Shown: positions 47,797 through 53,991 of the stretch, piece by piece
Layout: each line of letters begins with the position of its first letter
Position numbering within the stretch: position 1 is the stretch's first letter
IMG/VR virus record: IMGVR_UViG_3300028666_000032
Coordinates: 1-64,000 of that record
From: a virus
DNA: 64,000 nucleotides
Direction: 5' to 3' (one strand)
Translations under genes and position numbers: made by a program
The notes under the pieces: generated by a model
What the model was told of the DNA's origin: nothing
Databases searched by the model: none
What the model saw: only the letters and a program-made list of their open reading frames with translations

Positions 47797-47993
47797 CAAC
47801 TGAAACCACGAAACCGCTAGAAGAATATTCCGATGAGGCCAAAGCACTCGCTCTCGATGTCTGGAGAGCGGGGAACAGACACGGCCCGGACGCAGAACGA
47901 CAGATGGATATTTTGAAAGTGTGCGCGGAGTATTTGGAGAAGGCCAGGCGTGATGCTCACAAGGCCGGGTTCATAGAGGGATTTGCAAAATGA
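47793..47993 (+). CDS. tagged helical protein
   Basis: Sixty-six residues starting M-T-T-E-T-T-K-P-L. Single long helical region with Cys. ATGA overlaps on both sides. Confidence 0.65.
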   Translation: MTTETTKPLEEYSDEAKALALDVWRAGNRHGPDAERQMDILKVCAEYLEKARRDAHKAGFIEGFAK

Positions 47994-48172
47994 GTAAACC
48001 CCAAACCACACCGCGCTGCCCACACTGTGGCTACACGAAGCAGGATGCAATAATTCACGGAGATCACTGGCTTTGCAAAGGCAGGCAAGACGCTCCTTGG
48101 GAAGTCGAAGCGGCATACCAGAACTTGCAACGCGCAGCCGTGAAAAGGAACCCATTCAATGGAGCAATCTGA
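47990..48172 (+). CDS. tagged zinc-finger-like protein
   Basis: Sixty residues starting M-S-K-P-Q-T-T-P-R-C-P-H-C-G-Y; with H-W-L-C-K later it can form a small zinc site. Confidence 0.65.
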   Translation: MSKPQTTPRCPHCGYTKQDAIIHGDHWLCKGRQDAPWEVEAAYQNLQRAAVKRNPFNGAI

Positions 48173-48377
48173 AACCACAGCCTGCGGCTACTGCGGCTGC
48201 ATCCACCAGACCAAATGTCCGATGGTGAAGGCTATCGAATATCATCAGGATGGCACAGTGAAGCGCGTCGAGTTTTATTCGGCGTCGGACTACATGCAAA
48301 AGGCCGTAGTCGTTCCGGCGCATCAACCGGCGATCACCGAGACAACTTGGGGCGAGCATTGGGGGAAAAATGGCTAA
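48159..48377 (+). CDS. tagged zinc-finger-like protein
   Basis: Seventy-two residues starting M-E-Q-S-E-T-T-A-C-G-Y-C-G-C, then T-K-C-P. A second T-E-T-T near residue 62 is probably chance. Confidence 0.65.
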   Translation: MEQSETTACGYCGCIHQTKCPMVKAIEYHQDGTVKRVEFYSASDYMQKAVVVPAHQPAITETTWGEHWGKNG

Positions 48378-48543
48378 TCCACAAACGACCTTTTTCAAAA
48401 TAAGAGATAAGGTGCGCGATGTTACTTTCTGGATTTTGCTGCCAGTAATTCTTCCGCTAGTTCTGGTTGGGTATACCTTTGGGTATCTTTATGGATATTT
48501 TCGAGGAGCTTTTATTTTGGGGAGTGACCCGCATGCCCAATAA
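48370..48543 (+). CDS. tagged membrane protein
   Basis: Fifty-seven residues starting M-A-N-P-Q-T-T-F; one or two hydrophobic stretches (F-W-I-L-L-P-V-I-L-P-L-V-L-V-G-Y). Overlaps neighbours by 8 and 11 bases. Confidence 0.65.
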   Translation: MANPQTTFFKIRDKVRDVTFWILLPVILPLVLVGYTFGYLYGYFRGAFILGSDPHAQ

Positions 48544-48865
48544 TCCACAAACGACTGACCTGATCAACAGGCTTCGCGGTCACTATCGCACGCCGATCAC
48601 CGACGGCCTTGGGCCAGCAGGCGGTGAGGAGCCGGACAACCCGCATGAGCACGTTCGGACATTTCCCGTGCCACCAATCCATAAAGAGGCTGCCGCCGAG
48701 ATCGAGCGACTGCGCAATGGCATCAAAAAGGTGCTGAATGAGGGAGTGCAGAAAACGGAAGGACCATACTCACCGAAGAACAATAAATGCAAACACGGCA
48801 GATACGGCTACGAAGGCTGCGACAATTGCACCGACGAATTTTTGGAGGAGTTGCTCAATGGATAA
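48533..48865 (+). CDS. tagged Cys-containing protein
   Basis: One hundred ten residues starting M-P-N-N-P-Q-T-T-D. Contains a helix A-A-A-E-I-E-R-L-R and a late Cys group (K-C-K-H-G, E-G-C-D-N-C). No family recognised. Confidence 0.65.
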   Translation: MPNNPQTTDLINRLRGHYRTPITDGLGPAGGEEPDNPHEHVRTFPVPPIHKEAAAEIERLRNGIKKVLNEGVQKTEGPYSPKNNKCKHGRYGYEGCDNCTDEFLEELLNG

Positions 48866-49040
48866 ATCAGAAACCACGGCCTCCCGCATCGAAGAAGCGG
48901 CGGAAAACCTTCTTAACGCTATTGAGGGCAAGACCAAGAGTGAAGCCGTGACCATCATCATTGGGTATTCTCGTAAGATTTATAGGGATGCTCGCGCGCA
49001 TGAACGGGAGGACTTGCATGGCATCGCCAACCAAAACTGA
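48858..49040 (+). CDS. tagged helical protein
   Basis: Sixty residues starting M-D-K-S-E-T-T-A-S. Acidic helix then basic middle. Overlaps neighbours by 8 and 23 bases. Confidence 0.65.
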   Translation: MDKSETTASRIEEAAENLLNAIEGKTKSEAVTIIIGYSRKIYRDARAHEREDLHGIANQN

Positions 49041-49236
49041 AACGACCAGAGAGGATCGTCATTACGCAACCATCGGTCACACATGGGCATACGTGCCACT
49101 GGATAACCAGCTCTATAACCCGTGGGCCAAAGAAGGGATTGAACCGCTCTATATAAGGATGGTCGGAGGCCCGAACGATGGGCGCTGGCTCGTATTTAAG
49201 GATCAGAGAGCTTATGACAATTGGGTGCTGGCATGA
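49018..49236 (+). CDS. tagged protein
   Basis: Seventy-two residues starting M-A-S-P-T-K-T-E-T-T-R, the longest distance between start and T-T seen (8 codons). Aromatic-rich, with G-G-P-N-D-G-R-W-L-V-F, a motif common in small phage proteins. Confidence 0.65.
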   Translation: MASPTKTETTREDRHYATIGHTWAYVPLDNQLYNPWAKEGIEPLYIRMVGGPNDGRWLVFKDQRAYDNWVLA

Positions 49237-49436
49237 GTGGGAAAACAGATACGACCTGGCAGACGATGGAAACCGCGCCGAAGGACGGAACGATGGTTCT
49301 GCTTTTCAAGCAATCGTCCGGCACAAAGGGTTCGGGATATTGGGATGAGCGCGAACAATTCTGGCGCATCGGCGGCATGTGTTATTTTAACGGTGCCTCT
49401 CATTGGGCTCCATACCCGGAGGTGCCAAATGCCTAA
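49233..49436 (+). CDS. tagged DUF551-like protein
   Basis: Sixty-seven residues starting M-S-G-K-T-D-T-T. The body follows the DUF551 pattern: W-Q-T-M-E-T-A-P-K-D-G-T-M-V-L-L-F and W-A-P-Y-P-E near the end. In relatives W-x-x-M is near the protein start, so the tag is an added prefix. Confidence 0.7.
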   Translation: MSGKTDTTWQTMETAPKDGTMVLLFKQSSGTKGSGYWDEREQFWRIGGMCYFNGASHWAPYPEVPNA

Positions 49437-49737
49437 ACCAGATACGACGCTTAACAACCAACCAAAGGAGAACACCATGAAGAAGATTGTTACCGAAGTT
49501 GAAGGCGAAGGATTGGTTAAGCTTCTCGGAGAAACCGTTACGCTGTTCTGCGCCTCATATATCTACACTGGCAAGCTTGTCGGCGTGAATGATAGCTGCG
49601 TCCTTCTCGATGACGCAAAAGTCGTTTACGAAACCGGCGCGTTTAACGAGAAGGAATGGAAAGACGCTCAAAAACTCCCCGGCTCCTGGTATATACAATT
49701 GGGAATGGTCGAGAGCTTCGGCATCTTGAAGGTGTAG
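49429..49737 (+). CDS. tagged protein with internal start
   Basis: The 102-residue ORF starts M-P-K-P-D-T-T-L, and 16 codons later an internal ATG (49477) with its own AAGGAG starts M-K-K-I-V-T-E-V-E-G, the likely core protein of 86 residues. The tag segment thus appears as an add-on fused in frame to a gene that can start on its own. Confidence 0.65.
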   Translation: MPKPDTTLNNQPKENTMKKIVTEVEGEGLVKLLGETVTLFCASYIYTGKLVGVNDSCVLLDDAKVVYETGAFNEKEWKDAQKLPGSWYIQLGMVESFGILKV

Positions 49738-49739
49738 AA

Positions 49740-49898
49740 ATGTACGCCATCAAAAAGAAAAAATATTGGTCGCGGTCGCGGTCGGGGTCGGGGTCGGGGT
49801 CGTGGTCGTGGTCGGGGTCGCGGTCGTGGTCGGGGTCGCGGTCGTGGTCGGGGTCGCGGTCGTGGTCGGGGTCGCGGTCGTGGTCGGGGTCGTTATGA
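49740..49898 (+). CDS. ORF in hexamer repeat
   Basis: Fifty-two codons: M-Y-A-I-K-K-K-K-Y-W, then Ser alternating with Arg, Gly and Trp, encoded by the hexamer repeat. It may be untranslated or a by-product of the repeat; untagged. Confidence 0.3.
   Translation: MYAIKKKKYWSRSRSGSGSGSWSWSGSRSWSGSRSWSGSRSWSGSRSWSGSL
49768..49893 (+). repeat. GGTCGN hexamer tandem repeat
   Basis: About 21 tandem copies of GGTCGN (N = C, G or T), partly ordered into an 18-bp unit of three hexamers repeated about four times. It ends two bases before a tagged start. Such tracts change copy number by slippage; hexamer changes keep frame. Confidence 0.85.
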
Positions 49899-50299
49899 AA
49901 AATCCACAAACCACACTTGACGACATCACGCTGACAAGTTTTATCGACGCGATCAAACTGGCTGTCGATGGTGGTCATAACAATATTGCCCCTTTGGGAA
50001 TGTCGGGCGCGAATATATACCTGCACCGGAAAGAGAGCCGTGCGCAGGAAGTGTCGATCCGGCTTTACTGTGGGGATGCAGAACTGTTGATTACGAACGA
50101 GAGCAAGGATTTTCTCTTTTATGGGCGCTATGACATTTCTCTTGGCGTCGATTTTGTGGCGAACGAATATTATAGAATCTTTTACCTGCTCAAAGGCAAA
50201 ATACCGAAAACGAAAGAAGACAGGGAGCCATTAAAGATTCAGGAAAATCCGGAATACTCAATCGGCTTTAAGATGTTGGATAAATATTATGGCCGATAA
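49895..50299 (+). CDS. tagged protein next to the hexamer repeat
   Basis: A 134-residue protein starting M-K-N-P-Q-T-T-L-D. Alpha-beta pattern (S-I-R-L-Y-C-G-D-A-E-L-L-I). The region upstream of its ATG is the repeat tract, so it has no normal ribosome site; GGTCG repeats could act in its place or its expression may be coupled. Confidence 0.65.
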   Translation: MKNPQTTLDDITLTSFIDAIKLAVDGGHNNIAPLGMSGANIYLHRKESRAQEVSIRLYCGDAELLITNESKDFLFYGRYDISLGVDFVANEYYRIFYLLKGKIPKTKEDREPLKIQENPEYSIGFKMLDKYYGR

Positions 50300-50477
50300 T
50301 CCACAAACGACCGCTTGCCGCGCCTGCATGATTATCTTTTGCGTGTTCGTCGCGCCTCTGGTCATGCCATTCATCGCGCTCAACCACCTGCGCCGCAATC
50401 TCGGTAGCGCTTTGGGCTACTGGTGGCTCGACATGCGGCAAGAGGTCAATTCGTGGAGGGACGCATGGCCGAAGTGA
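50289..50477 (+). CDS. tagged membrane protein
   Basis: Sixty-two residues starting M-A-D-N-P-Q-T-T-A-C-R-A-C; a hydrophobic helix follows (M-I-I-F-C-V-F-V-A-P-L-V-M-P-F-I-A-L). Confidence 0.65.
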   Translation: MADNPQTTACRACMIIFCVFVAPLVMPFIALNHLRRNLGSALGYWWLDMRQEVNSWRDAWPK

Positions 50478-50671
50478 AACCGCAAGTTAGGAAGCGCCCG
50501 ACAGGGGAGAAAGAAGTCACTCTTCGTTTTACCATTCATGGCAACATGCTTAGGTGCGACGACGCAGGAGAGATTAGCTGCAACAACTTGGCGGACGATG
50601 ACATGGCCCTTACTTTTGGGGAGACGCTTGCTGGGTATCTACAGGGGTATTTCTATGACTACAAAAACTGA
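50465..50671 (+). CDS. untagged small protein
   Basis: Sixty-eight residues, M-A-E-V-K-P-Q-V-R-K; K-P-Q-V could be a lost tag. Overlaps neighbours by 13 and 17 bases. Confidence 0.6.
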   Translation: MAEVKPQVRKRPTGEKEVTLRFTIHGNMLRCDDAGEISCNNLADDDMALTFGETLAGYLQGYFYDYKN

Positions 50672-50867
50672 AACCACGACCGTGAAGCCATTCACCGCCT
50701 TTGTAGTGGGAGTGTATTTTGCTTTGCTAACTGGAGCAGTTCTACAGACTGTTGGCCAAACGACTACGTGTAAACCGGAACCCATTACGATGTGGAATGC
50801 CGTTGAATATCTGACATGGGTATATGGCGGTGGATTTGCCGGATTTTGCATCGGGAGAAAACTATGA
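50655..50867 (+). CDS. tagged membrane protein
   Basis: Seventy residues starting M-T-T-K-T-E-T-T-T; two hydrophobic segments (F-V-V-G-V-Y-F-A-L-L-T-G-A-V-L and a C-terminal one). Confidence 0.65.
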   Translation: MTTKTETTTVKPFTAFVVGVYFALLTGAVLQTVGQTTTCKPEPITMWNAVEYLTWVYGGGFAGFCIGRKL

Positions 50868-51034
50868 CAACAGAAAAGACGACCGATTACGAACGCATCC
50901 TCCAAAGTGTGTTGGGGAAATATAACAATACTATCACAGCGGAAGATGGCAGCAAGAGGTTGGAACTCGGCGATTCCGTTTATCTTGAATTTGATTCCGA
51001 TGAAAACTATACGGGAGCTTATAGCTATGAATGA
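50864..51034 (+). CDS. tagged acidic protein
   Basis: Fifty-six residues starting M-T-T-E-K-T-T-D-Y. Acidic end (F-D-S-D-E-N-Y). ATGA overlap with the previous gene. Confidence 0.65.
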   Translation: MTTEKTTDYERILQSVLGKYNNTITAEDGSKRLELGDSVYLEFDSDENYTGAYSYE

Positions 51035-51194
51035 TCCGCATACCACTCTCCCTGCCGTTAATCCAGAATTATTGAAACTCATGCATCTGGCAAATGCGGT
51101 TTCATACACGAGGGCAGCCTATGAGTTCTCTCCTTACTCTAAAGAAGAGGCGCTGCGGCTGGCAAAGGAGGAAATGGATGCCTATAAACGATAA
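51027..51194 (+). CDS. tagged helical protein
   Basis: Fifty-five residues starting M-N-D-P-H-T-T-L-P. Helical (E-E-A-L-R-L-A-K-E-E-M). Overlaps neighbours by 8 and 17 bases. Confidence 0.65.
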   Translation: MNDPHTTLPAVNPELLKLMHLANAVSYTRAAYEFSPYSKEEALRLAKEEMDAYKR

Positions 51195-51414
51195 AACACA
51201 AACGACTGCCAAGCTTGATCTTCAGGCGAAGAAGCACGGTGCACGCTTCCGCACGCAAGATGGCAGGATCGCTACCCTGATCGCCTTCGACCGAAGATTG
51301 AAGCGTCCTTATATTTTTCGAGTTGGAGACGAGGTGTGGACACGACGCAGAGATGGAACGCACTGCGCCACATGCGACGGCACCGTTTACCCGGCGATTG
51401 TGAGGCAGCTATGA
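51178..51414 (+). CDS. tagged beta-rich protein
   Basis: Seventy-eight residues starting M-P-I-N-D-K-T-Q-T-T-A. Short strands and a C-A-T-C motif near residue 68. Confidence 0.65.
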   Translation: MPINDKTQTTAKLDLQAKKHGARFRTQDGRIATLIAFDRRLKRPYIFRVGDEVWTRRRDGTHCATCDGTVYPAIVRQL

Positions 51415-51536
51415 AACCAGAGACCACGAAACGTCTGCCCTCTTGGCGCTTTGGTATTTGCATGAAGCCCGGAAAGATCAACTGCATGCACAAGACTGGA
51501 AAGCCTTACTACTATCCGGTGAGCCATGACGACTGA
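51411..51536 (+). CDS. tagged 41-residue protein
   Basis: Starts M-K-P-E-T-T-K. Basic and aromatic (P-Y-Y-Y-P-V). It has two Cys. ATGA overlap with the previous gene. Confidence 0.6.
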   Translation: MKPETTKRLPSWRFGICMKPGKINCMHKTGKPYYYPVSHDD

Positions 51537-52083
51537 AGCAATCAGCAAAAAACCTAAACTCCTAGAGGCTGGGCACGCAGACAACTTCCAAACGCCGCCT
51601 TCAGCACTCGATTGCTTACTTCCCTATCTCAGGCGTGAGTGGCGGATATGGGAGCCAGCATGCGGAAAAGGAAACTTGGTTCGCGCATTTCACGACAACG
51701 GATTCCGAGTTACGGGCACCGATATAGATAGCGGAAGCGACTACGACTTCCTAAACATCCCACTCGGCAGCGACTTTTCGCTGATGTGCGATGCCATAAT
51801 CACGAACCCGCCATTTTCGGTCAAAGAGAAGTTTCTTTCGCGCTGCTATGACTGGCAAATGCCGTTCGCCCTGCTCATGCCAATCACAACCTTCGACAGC
51901 CGGGAACGCAGGAAGCTTTTCAGCCGCCATGGTGTTCAGATCATCCTACCAAATGGCCGCATCAACTTTGAAACGCCGAACGGCAAGGGATCGTCAAGCT
52001 GGTTTTATACAGCTTGGTTCACGCACGGGCTTAACCTTCCGAAACAGCTAAACTTTCACGGTCTTGAGATGGAGCTTGTATGA
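51526..52083 (+). CDS. N6-adenine methyltransferase-like protein
   Basis: A 185-residue methyltransferase: W-E-P-A-C-G-K-G-N-L-V near residue 41 (SAM-binding motif I) and I-I-T-N-P-P-F-S near residue 88 (motif IV, N-P-P-F of N6-adenine enzymes). It begins M-T-T-E-A, with T-T directly after Met. It might methylate phage or host DNA; small size suggests a minimal catalytic core without a target domain. Confidence 0.75.
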   Translation: MTTEAISKKPKLLEAGHADNFQTPPSALDCLLPYLRREWRIWEPACGKGNLVRAFHDNGFRVTGTDIDSGSDYDFLNIPLGSDFSLMCDAIITNPPFSVKEKFLSRCYDWQMPFALLMPITTFDSRERRKLFSRHGVQIILPNGRINFETPNGKGSSSWFYTAWFTHGLNLPKQLNFHGLEMELV

Positions 52084-52343
52084 AGGAAACACAAACTACG
52101 ATTGAAAAGCTGAAAGAGATGCGCGAAGAAATGGTGCTAAAGGCCATTTCTTTGAAGCAGATTATCTCTCAACTTGAGATCGCGAATGAAATGGCCGAAT
52201 CATTAGAAAAGTGCCGGGCGCAATTTGCCTTCTATACGGCCAACCATTTGTCGGCAGGAAAGGCGGATAGGGAAAAGACAAACTCTGAATTTGCCGAATT
52301 GTGCCTGTCGGTTTTAATAAAGTGGGAGAAAATAAATGACTGA
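52080..52343 (+). CDS. tagged coiled-coil protein
   Basis: Eighty-seven residues starting M-K-E-T-Q-T-T-I. Mostly one long coiled coil (K-L-K-E-M-R-E-E-M). The first Thr codon is ACT, a rare form. Confidence 0.65.
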   Translation: MKETQTTIEKLKEMREEMVLKAISLKQIISQLEIANEMAESLEKCRAQFAFYTANHLSAGKADREKTNSEFAELCLSVLIKWEKIND

Positions 52344-52506
52344 AACTACTCTCGACGACGATCCGGTTCGCACGATGGCATACAAACGTGGCTTCAATAA
52401 CGGGCTTGAGGAAGCGGCAAAGATAGTTGATGCCGTAGGCTACTCGGGTGGTCTGAAGAACTGGCAAGCGGCCCAGATGATCCGAGACATGAAGGTCGCG
52501 CCATGA
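52336..52506 (+). CDS. tagged protein
   Basis: Fifty-six residues starting M-T-E-T-T-L-D-D-D (GAA ACT ACT). The pattern Y-K-R-G-F-N-N-G-L-E-E-A-A-K-I-V is a common small-phage-protein motif, also seen in broken form at 53284-53402. Confidence 0.65.
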   Translation: MTETTLDDDPVRTMAYKRGFNNGLEEAAKIVDAVGYSGGLKNWQAAQMIRDMKVAP

Positions 52507-52808
52507 AACCAGATACCACAAAGGTTCAAGTTGAGGGGCCGGAATTGAATGAATATGCCGAGCAAACCCTCATGCAGTTCATCGAGGAGTTGACGGAACT
52601 GTTGGACAAGATTCCAGCGGCCCATAGAGATCAGGCGACAATCAGAGGTTCTGGGGAATACACCACTTACACCTACGTTGAATACGACCGCCCCGAGACT
52701 GACGAAGAAAAAGACAATCGGTTGGAGAGAGAAGCCAGGATGCGAACCGAGAATGAAAAACGGGATAGGGAGCAGCTTGCGAAGCTGAAGGCAAGATATG
52801 AAGCCTGA
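52503..52808 (+). CDS. tagged acidic coiled-coil protein
   Basis: One hundred one residues starting M-K-P-D-T-T-K. Highly charged helical end (E-R-E-A-R-M-R-T-E-N-E-K-R-D-R-E-Q). ATGA overlap upstream. Confidence 0.65.
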   Translation: MKPDTTKVQVEGPELNEYAEQTLMQFIEELTELLDKIPAAHRDQATIRGSGEYTTYTYVEYDRPETDEEKDNRLEREARMRTENEKRDREQLAKLKARYEA

Positions 52809-52920
52809 ATCTAAAACGACGAAATGGTGGCAAGCAGCCATCGGCTATACTTCGGCAATCCTTCTATTTTGGAAACCGGAGATTTGGCGAGCGTTCATGA
52901 AGGGATTTCGCAATGGGTGA
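52798..52920 (+). CDS. tagged small membrane-associated protein
   Basis: Forty residues starting M-K-P-E-S-K-T-T-K-W-W. Hydrophobic middle (A-I-L-L-F-W). Confidence 0.6.
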   Translation: MKPESKTTKWWQAAIGYTSAILLFWKPEIWRAFMKGFRNG

Positions 52921-53023
52921 TACTGGCGCACTGGTGGCAGCGTTCCTAGCCGTATTCGTGTTTGGTGCTTTTTGCGGGATCGCAATTTTTGCCGCTGGAT
53001 CAAAGTGGGGAAAGCATGACTGA
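52913..53023 (+). CDS. untagged membrane protein
   Basis: Thirty-six residues with one transmembrane helix (A-A-F-L-A-V-F-V-F-G-A-F-C-G-I-A-I-F). Untagged and not preceded by a tag-only ORF. Confidence 0.6.
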   Translation: MGDTGALVAAFLAVFVFGAFCGIAIFAAGSKWGKHD

Positions 53024-53294
53024 CGAATTACAAACGACAATCTCAGAAAGGTTTTGGCGTTGGCTCTACAAGTTTTGTGACCGGCAGATCGCAAATATTT
53101 ATCTCTATCGTCAGCATGTGAATTTGAAATGCCCGAACTGCAATCAATGGTCACACAATTACGAATATCGCTTCATGTCATCGGACGGAGATTTCGACAC
53201 CCTGAGATGTGGATGTTGCGGGCAAGAAACTGAATGGCGATGCGAAGGCGGATTTTGGTTCACGAAGAAGGAGTTTCTAAAACATGCAGTCTAA
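53016..53294 (+). CDS. tagged zinc-binding protein
   Basis: Ninety-two residues starting M-T-D-E-L-Q-T-T-I. C-P-N-C and C-G-C-C pairs, 35 residues apart, and W-R-C-E suggest a zinc ribbon. Confidence 0.65.
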   Translation: MTDELQTTISERFWRWLYKFCDRQIANIYLYRQHVNLKCPNCNQWSHNYEYRFMSSDGDFDTLRCGCCGQETEWRCEGGFWFTKKEFLKHAV

Positions 53295-53402
53295 GGATTT
53301 ACAAACGACGACCAGAACAGCTTCGGATCGGGATACGATCAAGGATACCTTGCTGGGCTGAAAGCCGTTCGGGATTTCATGAGCGGAGATGTCGATGCCT
53401 AA
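53284..53402 (+). pseudogene. frameshifted tagged gene
   Basis: ATG 53284 reads M-Q-S-K-D-L-Q-T-T-T, then a poor frame to a stop at 53361. Another frame from about 53305 reads Y-D-Q-G-Y-L-A-G-L-K-A-V-R-D-F-M, closely like the gene at 52336, to stop 53402. An indel in or next to the tag explains both. Confidence 0.6.
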
Positions 53403-53427
53403 TTCAGATACCACGGCTAGGGCGTAA
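53395..53427 (+). CDS. 10-codon tag-only leader ORF
   Basis: M-P-N-S-D-T-T-A-R-A then stop (GAT ACC ACG). Its TAA overlaps the next, untagged start (TAATG). Confidence 0.55.
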   Translation: MPNSDTTARA

Positions 53428-53600
53428 TGGCAATTCTCAGAAAGCTTACTGAGGTTGAGAGGGAAGCTAAGATCGCAAGCTTGAAGCGTGAGCGTCATTA
53501 TTTCTTGCAACGCTATGAGTTATCAAAAGAGAGGTGGCAGTTGATGGCTGCGCTTTCGGTTGCAATCGAGATTTTTCATTGGAGGTTCCATGCCCGATAA
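53427..53600 (+). CDS. untagged protein behind a tag-only ORF
   Basis: Fifty-seven residues, charged helix (E-V-E-R-E-A-K-I-A-S-L-K-R-E-R) with aromatic end. Untagged; start overlaps the leader's stop. Confidence 0.6.
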   Translation: MAILRKLTEVEREAKIASLKRERHYFLQRYELSKERWQLMAALSVAIEIFHWRFHAR

Positions 53601-53823
53601 AACGATAACCACGAACGTAGTCGGCTTTAAGCCAAAAGAAAAAACACATTACGTTAAAATCGCTCGTAATGGAGAAAGGTTCTGGCTGCGAGCGTTGCCC
53701 GATGGAATGAGCGGCACGAAATATGGGAAGGTTGATAACCATCTCATTGAGGCGCACCCATATAAATACGGGGACGTAATAGAATACAAACAGGATGAGG
53801 TATTAGATGAACAGCGAACCTAA
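53590..53823 (+). CDS. tagged beta-rich protein
   Basis: Seventy-seven residues starting M-P-D-K-T-I-T-T-N. Beta pattern (H-Y-V-K-I-A-R-N-G-E-R-F-W). GGAGG upstream. Confidence 0.65.
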   Translation: MPDKTITTNVVGFKPKEKTHYVKIARNGERFWLRALPDGMSGTKYGKVDNHLIEAHPYKYGDVIEYKQDEVLDEQRT

Positions 53824-53884
53824 AACCACCACCATTAGCATCGAGAACGCACATCCCTCGGCCCGTCCACTTTCGTGTGCATAA
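53807..53884 (+). pseudogene. truncated tagged gene at the cassette edge
   Basis: M-N-S-E-P-K-T-T-T-I-S-I-E-N-A then 10 more codons. It overlaps the previous gene by 17 bases as the array genes do, but stops where a different kind of sequence begins. Probably the N-terminal stump of a tagged gene cut by insertion of the downstream cassette. Confidence 0.5.
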
Positions 53885-53991
53885 TGCTTGCCGGCATGAT
53901 GGGTTTGGTCTTTCGCCGGGTCAGTCTTGCCTTGCCGTCCGTACTGGCGGATAATGCAATGAAGGCCACTGGGGCCTAGGGGGGGTGCGTT
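53885..53991 (+). other. cassette leader
   Basis: A 107-base gap, unusual in this dense strand. It holds the promoter at 53927-53955 and a run of seven G just before the cassette's first ATG. Confidence 0.5.
53927..53955 (+). promoter_or_regulatory. promoter of the two-gene cassette
   Basis: TTGCCT (53927-53932), 17-base spacer, GATAAT (53950-53955). AGGGGGGG before ATG 53992 is the ribosome site. The cassette can thus be expressed on its own, as a moron would be. Confidence 0.5.

Larger units (their letters stand above)
42082..53884 (+). repeat. start-tag array: 47 ORFs with a shared P-x-T-T start motif
   Basis: Along this interval 47 ORFs carry a Thr-Thr pair within their first ten codons, almost always preceded by Q, E, D, H, K, N or V and, one residue earlier, P, S or T. 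The DNA consensus is nCA[C/G]A[A/T]AC[C/G]AC. First Thr codons are ACG (about 26) or ACC (about 20), rarely ACT. The distance from the start codon varies from 0 to 7 codons but the motif is always in frame. The rest of each protein is unrelated. Genes overlap by 1-20 bases throughout. Confidence 0.85.

Noticed and set aside
49768-49893. CRISPR-like repeat
   Set aside because: Units are contiguous hexamers without spacers, so it is a microsatellite.
49643-50026. Antisense frame rich in D-P-D-H-D-R repeats
   Set aside because: It is only the translation of the hexamer tract on the other strand, with no ribosome site or neighbouring genes on that strand.
42082-53884. Tag as recombinase crossover site
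   Set aside because: The motif is not palindromic, has no constant flanks, and keeps reading frame with each start, which crossover sites need not do.
42082-53884. Tag as simple paralogy of a gene family
   Set aside because: Similarity stops after the Thr pair; the remaining proteins differ in fold type, length and composition.
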